DNA from: Marinilabiliaceae bacterium | GTDB taxonomy: Bacteria > Bacteroidota > Bacteroidia > Bacteroidales > Marinilabiliaceae | Direction: 5' to 3' | DNA: 46,643 bases | NCBI GenBank assembly: GCA_016342595.1 | Contig: JAEINY010000014.1 | Coordinates: 1-46,643, forward strand | Part shown: positions 9,001 through 18,028 of the stretch, one piece after another | How positions within the stretch are numbered: the stretch's first letter is position 1 | Layout of the letters: every line of letters begins with the position of its first letter | Position numbers and translations under genes: made by a program | Notes under the pieces: model-generated | What the model was told of the DNA's origin: nothing | The model's database searches: none | Seen by the model: only the letters and a program-made list of their open reading frames with translations

Positions 9001-9450
9001 TTACTCATTATCTGAAGCAAACCATTCAGCAAAACTGGTGGCTGTTTCATTGAGTTTTAAACTGTATAATTGTACATTTTCGGGCATACGCTTTTCGATA
9101 CGCGTTGCAAAATCAACCAGCATATTCTCGCATGTAGGCTGATAATTAACCACCTCGTGTCGTTCGCTCATTTGGGGTAAACTCAAGAGTTGCTCTGTTG
9201 GTGCCTGGTTATTCACCACAATGGCATGATCCAAACGATCCACCACCTCTTCTTTAACAATCGCCTTTAAAACCCCAAAATCCATCACCATCCCATTCTT
9301 AGGATTAGATACATCTGACTCTGGTTCCCCGATCACCGTCACTGCTAAAATGTAGGAATGCCCATGAATATTACGACACAATCCATCGTAATTCCAAAGT
9401 GCATGTGCCATTTCAAACCTGAATTCCTTTGTTAATCTAATCTTCGCCAT
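9001..9450 (-). CDS. queD: 6-carboxytetrahydropterin synthase / 6-pyruvoyl-tetrahydropterin synthase family
   Basis: A 149-residue member of the PTPS/QueD fold. The zinc ligands are H16 in FEMAHAL and H29 and H31 in NIHGHSY; C25 sits at the catalytic position. LDHAIV and a late Glu in LNETATSFAEW complete the active site. In most bacteria this enzyme converts 7,8-dihydroneopterin triphosphate to 6-carboxytetrahydropterin, the second step of queuosine and 7-deazaguanine synthesis. The other queuosine genes are not in the window, so QueD over a pterin-specific role is inferred from family frequency. The gene follows the ArsR-type regulator in the same direction but is separated from it by a terminator-like hairpin, so it is probably expressed mainly from its own start. 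Confidence 0.88.
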   Translation of the reverse strand: MAKIRLTKEFRFEMAHALWNYDGLCRNIHGHSYILAVTVIGEPESDVSNPKNGMVMDFGVLKAIVKEEVVDRLDHAIVVNNQAPTEQLLSLPQMSERHEVVNYQPTCENMLVDFATRIEKRMPENVQLYSLKLNETATSFAEWFASDNE

Positions 9451-9461
9451 CTCTCTAAAAC

Positions 9462-9488
9462 AAAAAAAGACTGATCATCAAATCAGCC
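9462..9488 (-). terminator. Terminator between the ArsR-type gene and queD
   Basis: Reading the minus strand, GGCTGAT and ATCAGTC form a 7-bp stem (9469-9475 with 9482-9488, one wobble), followed by seven T (9462-9468). Confidence 0.7.
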
Positions 9489-9511
9489 TTGGAATATCTG
9501 TTGATAATTAT

Positions 9512-9814
9512 TTATCGCGCAATGGTGCATTTACTAACGCACTCTACAATGTTTTTTAAACTATTGTGCTTCAGGAAATAATAGGTATTCTTACCTTCTC
9601 TCTTGCTGGCTAAGACACCTTTATCTTTCAAAATACCTAAATGGTGAGAAGTCGTGGATTGCTCAATCTTCAACAGTTGATGTATCTCGGTTACTGTCAG
9701 TTTTTTACCTTCCTCCAGGTGGCTCATAATGGCAATTCGCATAGGATGCGCAATAGCTTTAAGCATTCCAGCAGCCCGCTCTAACATTTCCGTATCTAAA
9801 TCTTTAATTTTCAT
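9512..9814 (-). CDS. ArsR-family winged-helix transcriptional regulator
   Basis: A 100-residue winged helix-turn-helix protein. An N-terminal helix with KAIAHPMRIAIMSHL is followed by the HTH (LTVTEIHQLLKIEQSTTSHHLGILKDKGVL) and the wing (KREGKNTYYFL). I place the start at the ATG at 9814; the open frame extends 26 codons further, through promoter-like AT-rich DNA, and that extension looks non-coding. The metal-binding ELCVCD motif of ArsR/SmtB is absent from the recognition helix. The only cysteines are two near the C-terminus (ECVSKC), so a thiol- or redox-responsive mode is possible but unproven. A palindromic AT-rich region overlaps the presumed promoter, which suggests autoregulation. 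Confidence 0.88.
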   Translation of the reverse strand: MKIKDLDTEMLERAAGMLKAIAHPMRIAIMSHLEEGKKLTVTEIHQLLKIEQSTTSHHLGILKDKGVLASKREGKNTYYFLKHNSLKNIVECVSKCTIAR

Positions 9815-9848
9815 CTTATTAATCGCCTTTCTTTGGTGGTTACAAATA

Positions 9849-9908
9849 CAAATATATAAATATATTGAAACAACTCTCTTATTGTGATGCAAAAATATTT
9901 AAATATTT
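9849..9908 (-). promoter_or_regulatory. Promoter and candidate operator of the ArsR-type gene
   Basis: On the minus strand TATATTTG (9849-9856) fits the TAnnTTTG -7 element, about 35 bases before the ATG. It lies at the edge of a near-palindrome (9851-9866). Further upstream, AAATATTTAAATATTT (9893-9908) is a perfect 16-bp palindrome made of two tandem AAATATTT units. Such AT-rich dyads are typical operators of ArsR/SmtB proteins. The assignment is inferred. Confidence 0.5.
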
Positions 9909-10029
9909 AGATTATATCAATATGAATAATAAAAAATCGCGATTAATTTCTAAATTTGAGCACATAATGAGCAAATGACCTTCCATTTTCGTGGCGAACG
10001 AAGTGGTGTATATCAATGTAAATTAACTT

Positions 10030-11004
10030 ATGTCGGGAACAGATACGATAAAAGCCCCTATAGAAGAAGAGATGAAAAAGTTTGAGCCCTACTTCAGGTC
10101 TCAACTCAAAACAAAAATCCCTCTGCTTGATATCATTACCAATTATGTATTACGTCGCAAAGGCAAACAAATGCGCCCAATGCTGGTTTTTCTGGCGGCT
10201 AAACTGAACGGAAATATTAGTGATGCCACCTACGTTTCGGCAACTCTGATTGAATTGTTACATACAGCTACGCTCATTCATGATGATGTGGTGGATGAAA
10301 CCTATCAACGACGTGGATTTTTCTCGATTAACGCACTCTGGAAATCCAAAATTGCTGTTTTGGTGGGTGATTTCTTTCTGTCAAAAGGGCTCATTACCGC
10401 TTTAGATACGGATCAAATTGGTGTTTTAAAAGTAGTGTCAAATGCTGTGAAGGAAATGAGTGAAGGGGAATTATTACAAATTGAAAAATCCCGTAAACTG
10501 GACATTACCGAAGATGTTTATTACGATATTATTCGCAAGAAGACGGCTACGCTAATTGCTGCTTGTACACGCGCTGGTGCCCTATCCGTTGAAGCGAATC
10601 AAGAAAAAATGGAAGCCATGAAAGTGTTTGGTGAAAACCTGGGTATTGCTTTTCAGATTCGTGACGACTTATTCGATTATGAAAAAAATGGTATGATTGG
10701 CAAACCAACCGGTAATGACATTAAGGAGAAGAAATTAACTCTCCCCCTCATCCACTCCCTTCACAGTGTTGATAAAAAGGAACAACGACGCATTTTATCG
10801 ATGATCAGACGTCATCATAAAAATGAAAAGAAAGTGGAAGAAATCATTGCCTTTGTGAAAGCAAATGGCGGCATTGAATATACCCATCAACGAATGCTGG
10901 AGTACAGTGAAAAGGCACTCAATGCACTCTCTATTTATGAAGAAAGCGAAACCAAAAAAGCACTTAAAACACTGGTAGATTTCACTATAAAACGAAAAAA
11001 ATAA
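10030..11004 (+). CDS. All-trans polyprenyl diphosphate synthase
   Basis: A 324-residue trans-prenyltransferase. The first aspartate-rich motif is D85-D86-V-V-D89 in LIHDDVVDE. The second is D212-D213-L-F-D216 in IRDDLFDYE. GKQMRPMLV near residue 47 supplies the diphosphate-binding residues. The enzyme condenses isopentenyl diphosphate onto an allylic primer. Bulky residues before the first motif suggest a long-chain product such as a menaquinone side chain (octaprenyl/heptaprenyl synthase, IspB type), but chain length cannot be set from sequence alone. TAAATTTG at 9951-9958 could be a -7 element. A bidirectional terminator follows the stop immediately. Confidence 0.92.
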   Translation: MSGTDTIKAPIEEEMKKFEPYFRSQLKTKIPLLDIITNYVLRRKGKQMRPMLVFLAAKLNGNISDATYVSATLIELLHTATLIHDDVVDETYQRRGFFSINALWKSKIAVLVGDFFLSKGLITALDTDQIGVLKVVSNAVKEMSEGELLQIEKSRKLDITEDVYYDIIRKKTATLIAACTRAGALSVEANQEKMEAMKVFGENLGIAFQIRDDLFDYEKNGMIGKPTGNDIKEKKLTLPLIHSLHSVDKKEQRRILSMIRRHHKNEKKVEEIIAFVKANGGIEYTHQRMLEYSEKALNALSIYEESETKKALKTLVDFTIKRKK

Positions 11005-11026
11005 GGCCGTTGAATAACGGCCTTTT
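11003..11026. terminator. Bidirectional terminator between the polyprenyl synthase gene and deoC
   Basis: AAGGCCGTT (11003-11011) and AACGGCCTT (11016-11024) form a perfect 9-bp stem around GAAT. T follows on the plus strand, and a long A-run precedes it for the minus strand. Confidence 0.9.
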
Positions 11027-11029
11027 CTT

Positions 11030-11920
11030 TTAGAAATATTTAATCTCTTTCTTTTCGCCCGTTTCCATCGCATGGATCTCTGTTAACAAATGGTTAGCCA
11101 AGCGACTTGCTCCAATTCGGAATAATTCATTGTTCAACCACTCTTCACCCAAGATTTCTCTGACTAAACCATAATATACCAAAGCATCCTCGGGTGTAGA
11201 AATACCTCCTGCGGGTTTAAATCCAATCTTACGCCCTGTTTTCTTATGGAATGTTTTAATGGCATTAAGCATTACATATGCTGCTTCAAACGAAGCCGCC
11301 GGCTGTTGTTTACCGGTTGATGTTTTAACGAAATCAGCACCATATTCCATGGCTAAAAGACTGGCCGACCATATCTCTTGATCTTCCTTCAAGGCTCCTG
11401 ATTCTAAAATAACTTTTAAATGCGCTTCTTTCATCACATTTTTAATCTGACGGATCTCTTCACCGACAAATTCATAATTACCTTCCAAAAACTCTCCAAC
11501 AGAAATTACAATATCCACTTCATCGGCACCAAAATCAATGGCCCGTTCTGTTTCTAAGCGTTTCACATCCAAGAAAGTTTGAGATGAAGGAAAACCTGCC
11601 GAAACGACAGCTTTATTAACCCCTTCTGCTTTCAAGGCACCGGCCAAAACAGGGGTAAATACCGGATACACACACATTGCAGCCACTTGTGGAACAAATG
11701 GATATTCCTTTTGCAAACCATTCACCTTATCCACAAACTCACGAATACTATCCGCAGAATCTTCAGTATTTAAGGAAGTTAAATCAATACAATTAAAAAG
11801 AAACTTCAGAATCTCCTTATCTGTCGCCCATTCCCCAACGCTGTTTTTAACATTGGTAATAACTTGCTCCATTTCTGCAGTTTTGATGGTGCAAGGATAT
11901 TTATCCAAAATTGTATCCAT
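11030..11920 (-). CDS. deoC: Deoxyribose-phosphate aldolase
   Basis: A 296-residue class I aldolase of the DeoC family, longer than the E. coli enzyme through an N-terminal extension of about 30 residues. The Schiff-base lysine is K199 in FVKTSTGK. The second active-site lysine is K235 in FKPAGGI, and the acidic residue is D46 in CIDLTSLN. It cleaves 2-deoxyribose 5-phosphate into glyceraldehyde 3-phosphate and acetaldehyde during deoxynucleoside catabolism. It is the last gene of a minus-strand cluster, only 6 bases after the MazG-like gene, so the three genes dtd, mazG-like and deoC probably form one transcript that ends at the bidirectional hairpin. Confidence 0.96.
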   Translation of the reverse strand: MDTILDKYPCTIKTAEMEQVITNVKNSVGEWATDKEILKFLFNCIDLTSLNTEDSADSIREFVDKVNGLQKEYPFVPQVAAMCVYPVFTPVLAGALKAEGVNKAVVSAGFPSSQTFLDVKRLETERAIDFGADEVDIVISVGEFLEGNYEFVGEEIRQIKNVMKEAHLKVILESGALKEDQEIWSASLLAMEYGADFVKTSTGKQQPAASFEAAYVMLNAIKTFHKKTGRKIGFKPAGGISTPEDALVYYGLVREILGEEWLNNELFRIGASRLANHLLTEIHAMETGEKKEIKYF

Positions 11921-11926
11921 AAGTGA

Positions 11927-12265
11927 CTATTTATTTGTGTTATGTAATTTATCGTTATTTATATGTCGAACCTTATCGCGAGCTGTCTTTTTCTCCATAT
12001 TACGCGTGAACGTCTCTGTCAAATCTACTCCGGTTTGATTAGCTAAACAAATCAATACCCATAAAACATCCGCCATTTCGTCTCCTAAATCCGCTTTTTC
12101 TTCCTCCTTCTTAAAGGATTGATCGCCGAACTTACGCGCAATTAATCGCGCCAATTCCCCTACTTCTTCGGTTAAAATAACCATGTTGGTTAATTCACTG
12201 AAATAGCAAACGCCATACTGTTTGATCCATTGATCGACTTTCTCCTGTGCTTCCTTTAATTCCAT
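11927..12265 (-). CDS. MazG-like nucleotide pyrophosphohydrolase
   Basis: A compact 112-residue all-alpha NTP pyrophosphatase. The magnesium-binding pattern of the MazG/dUTPase-2 fold is visible: E33, E34 and E37 in LTEEVGELAR, and E63 and D66 in GDEMADVLW. Such single-domain enzymes hydrolyse (d)NTPs, often non-canonical ones, to NMP and pyrophosphate. The substrate here is unknown. It lies 2 bases after dtd and 6 bases before deoC, a cluster of small housekeeping enzymes for quality control of nucleotides and tRNA. It is not the two-domain MazG of E. coli, which is about 260 residues. Confidence 0.9.
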   Translation of the reverse strand: MELKEAQEKVDQWIKQYGVCYFSELTNMVILTEEVGELARLIARKFGDQSFKKEEEKADLGDEMADVLWVLICLANQTGVDLTETFTRNMEKKTARDKVRHINNDKLHNTNK

Positions 12266-12267
12266 TT

Positions 12268-12720
12268 CTATTCTTTTCGTTTGGAATCCATAACAATTGT
12301 AACCGGACCATCGTTCACCAAAGATACTTGCATATTGGCACCAAATTCACCTGTTTTCACTTCCTTTTTAATTCCCAATTGCAATGCCCGAACAAATGAT
12401 TCATACATGGGAATTGCAATATCAGGACCAGCAGCATTCACGTATGAAGGTCGATTTCCCTTTTTAGTACGTGCGTGCAAAGTAAACTGACTAACGACTA
12501 AAAGTTCTCCCTCTACATCCAATACAGATCGATTCATAACGCCTTCTTCATCGGCAAAAACACGCAAATTGAGGATTTTTTTTGTCAACCATTCGATGTC
12601 TTCTTTACCATCAGCATTCTCAACACCCAAAAGAACCATTAATCCCTGACTAATAGATGAGTGCCCCTTTCCATTTATGGAAACAGTAGCTTCCTTAACT
12701 CTTTGAATAACTACACGCAT
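12268..12720 (-). CDS. dtd: D-aminoacyl-tRNA deacylase
   Basis: A 150-residue protein of the usual DTD length. The two signature motifs are present: SQFTL (within LLVVSQFTLHARTKKGNRPSY) and NDGPVTI near the C-terminus, whose Gly-cis-Pro forms the chiral-selection site. It hydrolyses D-amino acids, and also glycine mischarged on tRNA-Ala, from tRNA in the cytoplasm. It is the first gene of the dtd, mazG-like, deoC cluster and is divergent from lplA, with about 150 bases between them. Confidence 0.97.
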   Translation of the reverse strand: MRVVIQRVKEATVSINGKGHSSISQGLMVLLGVENADGKEDIEWLTKKILNLRVFADEEGVMNRSVLDVEGELLVVSQFTLHARTKKGNRPSYVNAAGPDIAIPMYESFVRALQLGIKKEVKTGEFGANMQVSLVNDGPVTIVMDSKRKE

Positions 12721-12873
12721 ACTGTTTTATTTTTCAAACAGATGCCGAAAATAATACATATCTTTCGATTGACCATTAACTGCCCCCTCAATTCAACTTT
12801 TTTATCAAAAAATACTTGAAATCAACCTAAACAATTTGGGCATAAATCAGTTTATATCTCATAATACTCAAGT

Positions 12874-13857
12874 ATGATCGGACTATTTAGCAACTCTACT
12901 GATCCCAAATTCAACCTGGCTACGGAGGAATTTCTATTAAAGACGATAAAGGAAGATGTCTTTTTTCTTTATGTCAACACACCTTCAATTGTAGTTGGTA
13001 AACACCAAAATACATTGGCCGAAATAAACCTGAAATATGTCAATGCAACTGAAATTTCGGTTCATCGACGTCTATCGGGCGGTGGCACGGTATACCACGA
13101 TGAAGGAAATCTAAATTTCTGCTTTATCCTCAATGGCGAAAAAGGAAAACTAGTGGACTTTGCCAAACATACCCAACCCATCATTAATGCCTTAAATGCG
13201 CTAAATATTACTGCTGTATTGGGCAAACGACATGATGTACTCATTAATGGTAAAAAAGTGTCTGGAAATGCCTCTCATGTCTATAAAAACAGAGTAATGC
13301 ATCATGGTACCCTTCTATTTGATTCCGAATTAGATATTTTGAACCAAGCTTTGAAAACAAATCCCAGAGCGTTCAAAGATAAAGCTGTTAAATCCGTACG
13401 AAGTGAAGTAACAAATATCAATAGTTACCTCAAGGCGCAAATAGATTTCAAAGCATTTTCGGCACATGTGTACACCTACTTGTTGAATCATTTTTCAAAT
13501 GCCGTCACTTACCAATTAAATTCAATAGATCGACAAAAAATTCAATTGCTCGTTGACGAGAAATATTCGACCTGGGAATGGAATTATGGATACAGTCCCT
13601 CCTATGAAGTAAAAAAACGGATACGCACAGAATCTAACATAATAATAAAAAGTCATTTTCATGTGGAAAAAGGAATTATCCATAAGCTTTACTTTAAAAC
13701 ACAGAATAATAATTATGAAGATCATTTGCAAATTGTTGCGAATTCGCTAGTCGGAATTCAACATGACCCAAATATTATTAACAATAAAATAAATAACATT
13801 ACTAAATCTACAAATTCTCTATTAAACTCTGAAATTCTGACAAATTTACTTTTCTAA
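12874..13857 (+). CDS. lplA: Lipoate-protein ligase A
   Basis: A 327-residue protein of the LplA/LipB cofactor-transferase fold. Visible landmarks are RRLSGGGTVYHDEGNLNFCF (adenylate and lipoate binding), NGKKVSGNAS with the catalytic lysine, and HHGTLLFD. A C-terminal accessory domain (from about residue 240, beginning STWEWNYGYSP) is present, so this is the full-length ligase type. It activates free lipoate with ATP and attaches it to the lipoyl domains of 2-oxoacid dehydrogenases or GcvH. The gene is a single transcription unit, convergent with uvrC; the last 15 or so codons are AT-rich and low in complexity. Confidence 0.93.
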   Translation: MIGLFSNSTDPKFNLATEEFLLKTIKEDVFFLYVNTPSIVVGKHQNTLAEINLKYVNATEISVHRRLSGGGTVYHDEGNLNFCFILNGEKGKLVDFAKHTQPIINALNALNITAVLGKRHDVLINGKKVSGNASHVYKNRVMHHGTLLFDSELDILNQALKTNPRAFKDKAVKSVRSEVTNINSYLKAQIDFKAFSAHVYTYLLNHFSNAVTYQLNSIDRQKIQLLVDEKYSTWEWNYGYSPSYEVKKRIRTESNIIIKSHFHVEKGIIHKLYFKTQNNNYEDHLQIVANSLVGIQHDPNIINNKINNITKSTNSLLNSEILTNLLF

Positions 13858-13914
13858 GAAATTTTCACAAACAACACCTCATGATCTTCACCCCTCTCTT
13901 TCAATCACATACAG

Positions 13915-15723
13915 CTATTCATCTCTATTAAACCATGAATAGACTCGATTTCCCTTATCCTTACCAACACAAGCTTGCAAATCTTCGAGTGTAGCGCCCT
14001 TTATTTTGTTAAATGTCTTAAAAACGGAGAATAACTCTTCAATTGTCTTTTCACCCACTCCAGGAATATTTTCCAAATCGGATTTAATGAAATTTTTAGA
14101 TCGAATGTTCCGATGGAAAGTAATCCCAAAACGATGGGCTTCATTTCTTAAATGCTGGATAACTTTTAACGATTCGGAATTTTTATCCAGATATAGTGGA
14201 ATTGGATCCCCTGGATAGAAAATCTCTTCCAAGCGTTTTGCAATGCCAATTATTGCTATCTGTCCTCTCAGATCTAGTTTTTCCAATGCATTTAAAGCAG
14301 ATCCTAACTGCCCTTTTCCACCATCAATAATAATTAATTGAGGTAAGGCTTGACCTTCTTCCTTCAATCGTTTATAGCGTCGGAAAATTACTTCTTCCAT
14401 CGAAGCAAAATCATTGGCTCCAATGACCGTTTTGATATGAAAATGTCGGTAATCCTTTTTGCTTGGTTTACCATTTTTAAAAACAACACAAGCAGCTACA
14501 GGATTAGTCCCTTGAATATTTGAGTTATCAAAACATTCAATTTGCCTGGGCAATTCTTTAAGTCGCAAATCCAATTGAATCGTTTTCATGAGCCGCTCTT
14601 CACGCGTCTCCTTCTTGCCTATTGATTGCTGTTTCAATTTTTCCAATCGAAAATACTTGGCATTGCGCTCTGACAATTCAAGTAGCTTTTTCTTATCCCC
14701 TATTTTGGGAACTAAATATTGAGAATTCGAAAATTGCATTTCTGGCTTAAAAGGAACCAAAATTTCACGCGCTAACAATTTCGTGCGGGCTTGAATCTCC
14801 GACATGGCAAAAAGCAATATATCGGCTCTTTCCTCACCTATCCGCTTTTTAAACTCCATGGTGTGCGATTGAATAATACCACCATTAACGACGCGTAAAA
14901 AATTTATGTATGCAGAGCTTTCATCATCAACAATTGAAAACACATCCACATTACTAATTCTTGGATTTACAATGGTTGATTTAGATCGATAGCTTTCCAG
15001 CAGCTTAATTTTCTGTTTGACTTCCTCTGCTTTTTCAAACTCCAATTCGCCAGCAAAATTCATCATCATTTGTTTCATAAAATGAATAACCGACGCTATA
15101 TTTCCTTTTAATATATCCATAATAGTCGCGATGTGTTCATTATAGACAGACTCCGCATACGCACCTATACAAGGCCCCTTACAATTACCAATATGATACT
15201 CCAGGCATACTTTAAATTTACTCTTTTGAATATTTTCTACTGATAACTTGTGCTTACAAGTTCGTAAAGGAAACAATTGCTTAAATAAATCCAGTAAGGT
15301 TCGAACCATTCCAATGGAGGTATAAGGTCCGAAATAAGTACTCCCATCCCGAATAAAATGACGAGTTTGAAAAACACGTGGAAAGGACTCATTTTTGATT
15401 ACAATCCAGGGAAAGGATTTATCATCCTTTAACAATACATTGTATCGCGGCTGATACTTCTTAATAAGGTTGTTTTCGAGCAATAAGGCATCTTGTTCCG
15501 TATCAACTACTATATGTTGTATATCGACAATTTTACGAACTAAAATACGAGTCTTTCCATCCTCATGATTCTTAGTAAAATAAGAAGAAACCCGTTTCTT
15601 AAGATTCTTCGCTTTACCAATATAGATAATAATACCTTCAGCATTAAAATATTGGTATACCCCTGGCCCGTCGGGCAGAACCGCAATCTTTTGTTTTAAT
15701 CGATCGATGTGCTCATTTACCAT
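13915..15723 (-). CDS. uvrC: Excinuclease ABC subunit C
   Basis: A 602-residue UvrC with the full domain order. The N-terminal GIY-YIG nuclease reads GPGVYQYFNAEGIIIYIGKAKNLKKRV. A UvrB-interacting UVR segment follows (EFEKAEEVKQKIKLLESY, about residues 200-235), then the RNase H-like second nuclease (FDNSNIQGTNPVAACVVF and IIDGGKGQLGSA) and C-terminal helix-hairpin-helix motifs (LENIPGVGEKTIEELF). It makes both incisions in nucleotide excision repair with UvrA and UvrB. I use the ATG at 15723; an in-frame TTG five codons upstream is less likely because it would fall in the short leader. Confidence 0.97.
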   Translation of the reverse strand: MVNEHIDRLKQKIAVLPDGPGVYQYFNAEGIIIYIGKAKNLKKRVSSYFTKNHEDGKTRILVRKIVDIQHIVVDTEQDALLLENNLIKKYQPRYNVLLKDDKSFPWIVIKNESFPRVFQTRHFIRDGSTYFGPYTSIGMVRTLLDLFKQLFPLRTCKHKLSVENIQKSKFKVCLEYHIGNCKGPCIGAYAESVYNEHIATIMDILKGNIASVIHFMKQMMMNFAGELEFEKAEEVKQKIKLLESYRSKSTIVNPRISNVDVFSIVDDESSAYINFLRVVNGGIIQSHTMEFKKRIGEERADILLFAMSEIQARTKLLAREILVPFKPEMQFSNSQYLVPKIGDKKKLLELSERNAKYFRLEKLKQQSIGKKETREERLMKTIQLDLRLKELPRQIECFDNSNIQGTNPVAACVVFKNGKPSKKDYRHFHIKTVIGANDFASMEEVIFRRYKRLKEEGQALPQLIIIDGGKGQLGSALNALEKLDLRGQIAIIGIAKRLEEIFYPGDPIPLYLDKNSESLKVIQHLRNEAHRFGITFHRNIRSKNFIKSDLENIPGVGEKTIEELFSVFKTFNKIKGATLEDLQACVGKDKGNRVYSWFNRDE

Positions 15724-15753
15724 GATGAGAAAATACAATTAATTCAACAAATG

Positions 15754-15784
15754 CAAAAATAACCATTTACTATCACCAATCAAT
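15754..15784 (-). promoter_or_regulatory. Promoter of uvrC
   Basis: On the minus strand TATTTTTG (15754-15761) matches TAnnTTTG. ATTG lies 19 bases further upstream (15781-15784) in the place of the -33 TTTG. The resulting leader is about 25 bases. Confidence 0.55.
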
Positions 15785-16290
15785 AACATTAGAAAAACGA
15801 AGATAAAGCGAGACCTTCAGAGTACTACATCCACAAATAAGACTCAATTTCTCCTCTTACATATGATCATTTTAATCCTAAAAAAGAGTGGTATTGACTA
15901 TTTGAAAAGGATAAACGTTTCCTTTGCTGTAACTATAATTAATCTGAAAAATGTGATTTAGTGCGGAACAAGAATCTAAAAACACGAAAAAAACAATTAG
16001 ATATAAAATCTAATCGACTAAAATCATTTATTCATCACATGAGATGCAAATAACAGACCTCTTTTTACTAATATAAGGATCTACTCTACCCCCTATTTAG
16101 GGTGAAACAATACTAAAATTCACTTAAAATAATGGATAAAATCAGCTTCAATTGACGCTAAATAGGTCTCCATTTTAAAGCTTAATTCCTCACAAAGGTC
16201 TTTTTTACCATCCACCTATGGCATAAAATGTAAAAAACTTATCACACTTGAACAATAAAATATTAGAAAAAACCAGCCATATCAAATAAA
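15785..16290. other. Gene-free AT-rich gap between uvrC and ade
   Basis: I see no coding region or structured RNA of a known class here. Two short dyads stand out: AAACGTTT (15913-15920), flanked by AAAGGA and TCCTTT, and CCCTA/TAGGG (16091-16102). A sigma70-like TTGACTATTTG lies just before the first dyad, but no gene follows it on the plus strand. Confidence 0.5.
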
Positions 16291-16314
16291 AAAAGAGCAT
16301 TTTTAAGTGCTCTT
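16285..16314 (-). terminator. Terminator of ade
   Basis: On the minus strand AAGAGCA (16308-16314) and TGCTCTT (16293-16299) form a 7-bp stem with an 8-base loop, followed by a T-rich tract (16285-16294). Confidence 0.8.
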
Positions 16315-16363
16315 ACCATATATTACTCAACTATTACCCCAATAATTGATTCTACTTGTCCAT

Positions 16364-18007
16364 TCAATCACATTTAGAATCTAAAAATAGATCTGTAAAA
16401 GTGAATGAATTAACATCAAACAATCCCTTATCCCCTATTTTAAGGGATGGAATGACAAGCAAAGACATAAAAGCAAGTGTCATAAAAGGAGTTTTCAGTT
16501 TAGTTCCCATTTCTTTCACAAAATCATTGAGTAATTCATACTCTTTTGCAATTTTAAATCCAGGAATATCAGTCATTAATCCTGCTATGGGTAAAGATAT
16601 TCGTTGTAATTCAGTGCCGTTAAAGGCAGAAATACCCCCTTTTACTTCAATAATAGAATTGATAACCTGTTCTAAAGAGGCATCATCACAACCCACGGCT
16701 ATTATATTGTGGCTATCATGTGCAATGGATCCGGCAATAGCCCCCTGTTTCAAGCCAAAATTACGAATGTAACCAACAACTGGATCATTGTTTTTATAAC
16801 GATTAACGACCACAATCTTTAAAATATCGCTTTTCAGATCCGGTTTAACCACCTCTCCTTTTCTTAAATTGGGCTTCCAAAGATAGGTTTTTGTTAATAA
16901 TTCCCCATCAAAAGCATCCATAACTCGAAGCCAATTTCCATCTTGGGGTATTTTAATTTCCAACTGAGTAGCTTGAATAGGCTCACAATTAAAAGCATTG
17001 AGGGCCTGAACCGGGGATAAATCAAAATAAACTTCACCATTTTCAGCCACTTTTCCCCCATTAATGTAAGTGGATTGTATCTTAAATTCTTCTAGATTAT
17101 TCACAATGATAAAATCAGCACTATCCCCTACTTGCAGTTTTCCAACAGGAATTTGATAATGGTCAACCGGATTGAGCAAAGCCGCCCGATATAAATCAAA
17201 TATGGATAAACCTTTTTTTAATCCTATACGAATCAAACGATCGACATGCCCCTGTTGAAGTATTAAATCAGGGTGACTATCATCCGTACAGAGCATTACC
17301 TTATCTGGATAATCTCGAATTAAAGTCCATAAAGCCTCAAAATTACGAGCCGCACTTCCTTCACGGATCTGAATCAACATCCCGCTTTTAATTTTCTCAA
17401 TAGCTTCCTCTAAAGTTGAACATTCATGATCGGTAGAAATACCAGAATCAATGTACTTTTTTAACTGATCCCCTGTCAAACCGGGTGCATGTCCATCAAT
17501 CCTCTTTCCTCTTTGGCGAGCCATCCTTAGTTTTTCATGAACCTCTGCATCATCATAAATAACACCTGGAAAATTCATCATCTCAGCTAAAAAACAACCA
17601 CCATTATCGAATAAATAATCGACATCTTTTGGGGCAATTTGACTACCAGAGGTCTCAAAGGCTGTAGCCGGAACACAAGATGGCACACCAAAAAAACACT
17701 TCAAAGGCACTTTGGCTGCATCATCGATCATAAACTGAACTCCCTCACGTCCCAATACATTGGCTATTTCGTGGGGATCACTAACCACGGCTACTGTCCC
17801 ACATGGTGTAACCATTTGGGCAAAGCGTGAAGGAATCGTCATGCTACTTTCTATGTGTACGTGAGAATCGACCAAACCAGGCAAAATATAAACATCCTCG
17901 CAAACATCAGTCCGCTGAATGGATATAATCTTATTGTCTTCTATTTCAATAATGCCTGAAAAAATTTCCTGATGTATTACATCAACTATATACCCTGAAA
18001 TTTTCAT
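16364..18007 (-). CDS. ade: Adenine deaminase
   Basis: A 547-residue amidohydrolase of the Ade family. The metal-binding pieces appear in order: DSHVHIESSM, FLAEMMNFPGV, DGHAPGL, STDHEC and CTDDSHPD. The C-terminal domain has AVGCDDASLEQVINSI and ISAFNGTELQRISLPIAGLMT, typical of adenine deaminase rather than dihydroorotase or urease relatives. The enzyme converts adenine to hypoxanthine and ammonia for purine salvage. It is the last gene of the long leftward series and lies about 40 bases after mnmG; the palindrome between them probably limits read-through. Confidence 0.95.
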   Translation of the reverse strand: MKISGYIVDVIHQEIFSGIIEIEDNKIISIQRTDVCEDVYILPGLVDSHVHIESSMTIPSRFAQMVTPCGTVAVVSDPHEIANVLGREGVQFMIDDAAKVPLKCFFGVPSCVPATAFETSGSQIAPKDVDYLFDNGGCFLAEMMNFPGVIYDDAEVHEKLRMARQRGKRIDGHAPGLTGDQLKKYIDSGISTDHECSTLEEAIEKIKSGMLIQIREGSAARNFEALWTLIRDYPDKVMLCTDDSHPDLILQQGHVDRLIRIGLKKGLSIFDLYRAALLNPVDHYQIPVGKLQVGDSADFIIVNNLEEFKIQSTYINGGKVAENGEVYFDLSPVQALNAFNCEPIQATQLEIKIPQDGNWLRVMDAFDGELLTKTYLWKPNLRKGEVVKPDLKSDILKIVVVNRYKNNDPVVGYIRNFGLKQGAIAGSIAHDSHNIIAVGCDDASLEQVINSIIEVKGGISAFNGTELQRISLPIAGLMTDIPGFKIAKEYELLNDFVKEMGTKLKTPFMTLAFMSLLVIPSLKIGDKGLFDVNSFTFTDLFLDSKCD

Positions 18008-18028
18008 ATTTTAATTTTTAATAAAAAA

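Noticed and set aside
11727..11735. Perfect DnaA box TTATCCACA in deoC, and another at 42789-42797
   Set aside because: Single copies inside genes; about this number is expected by chance in 46 kb.
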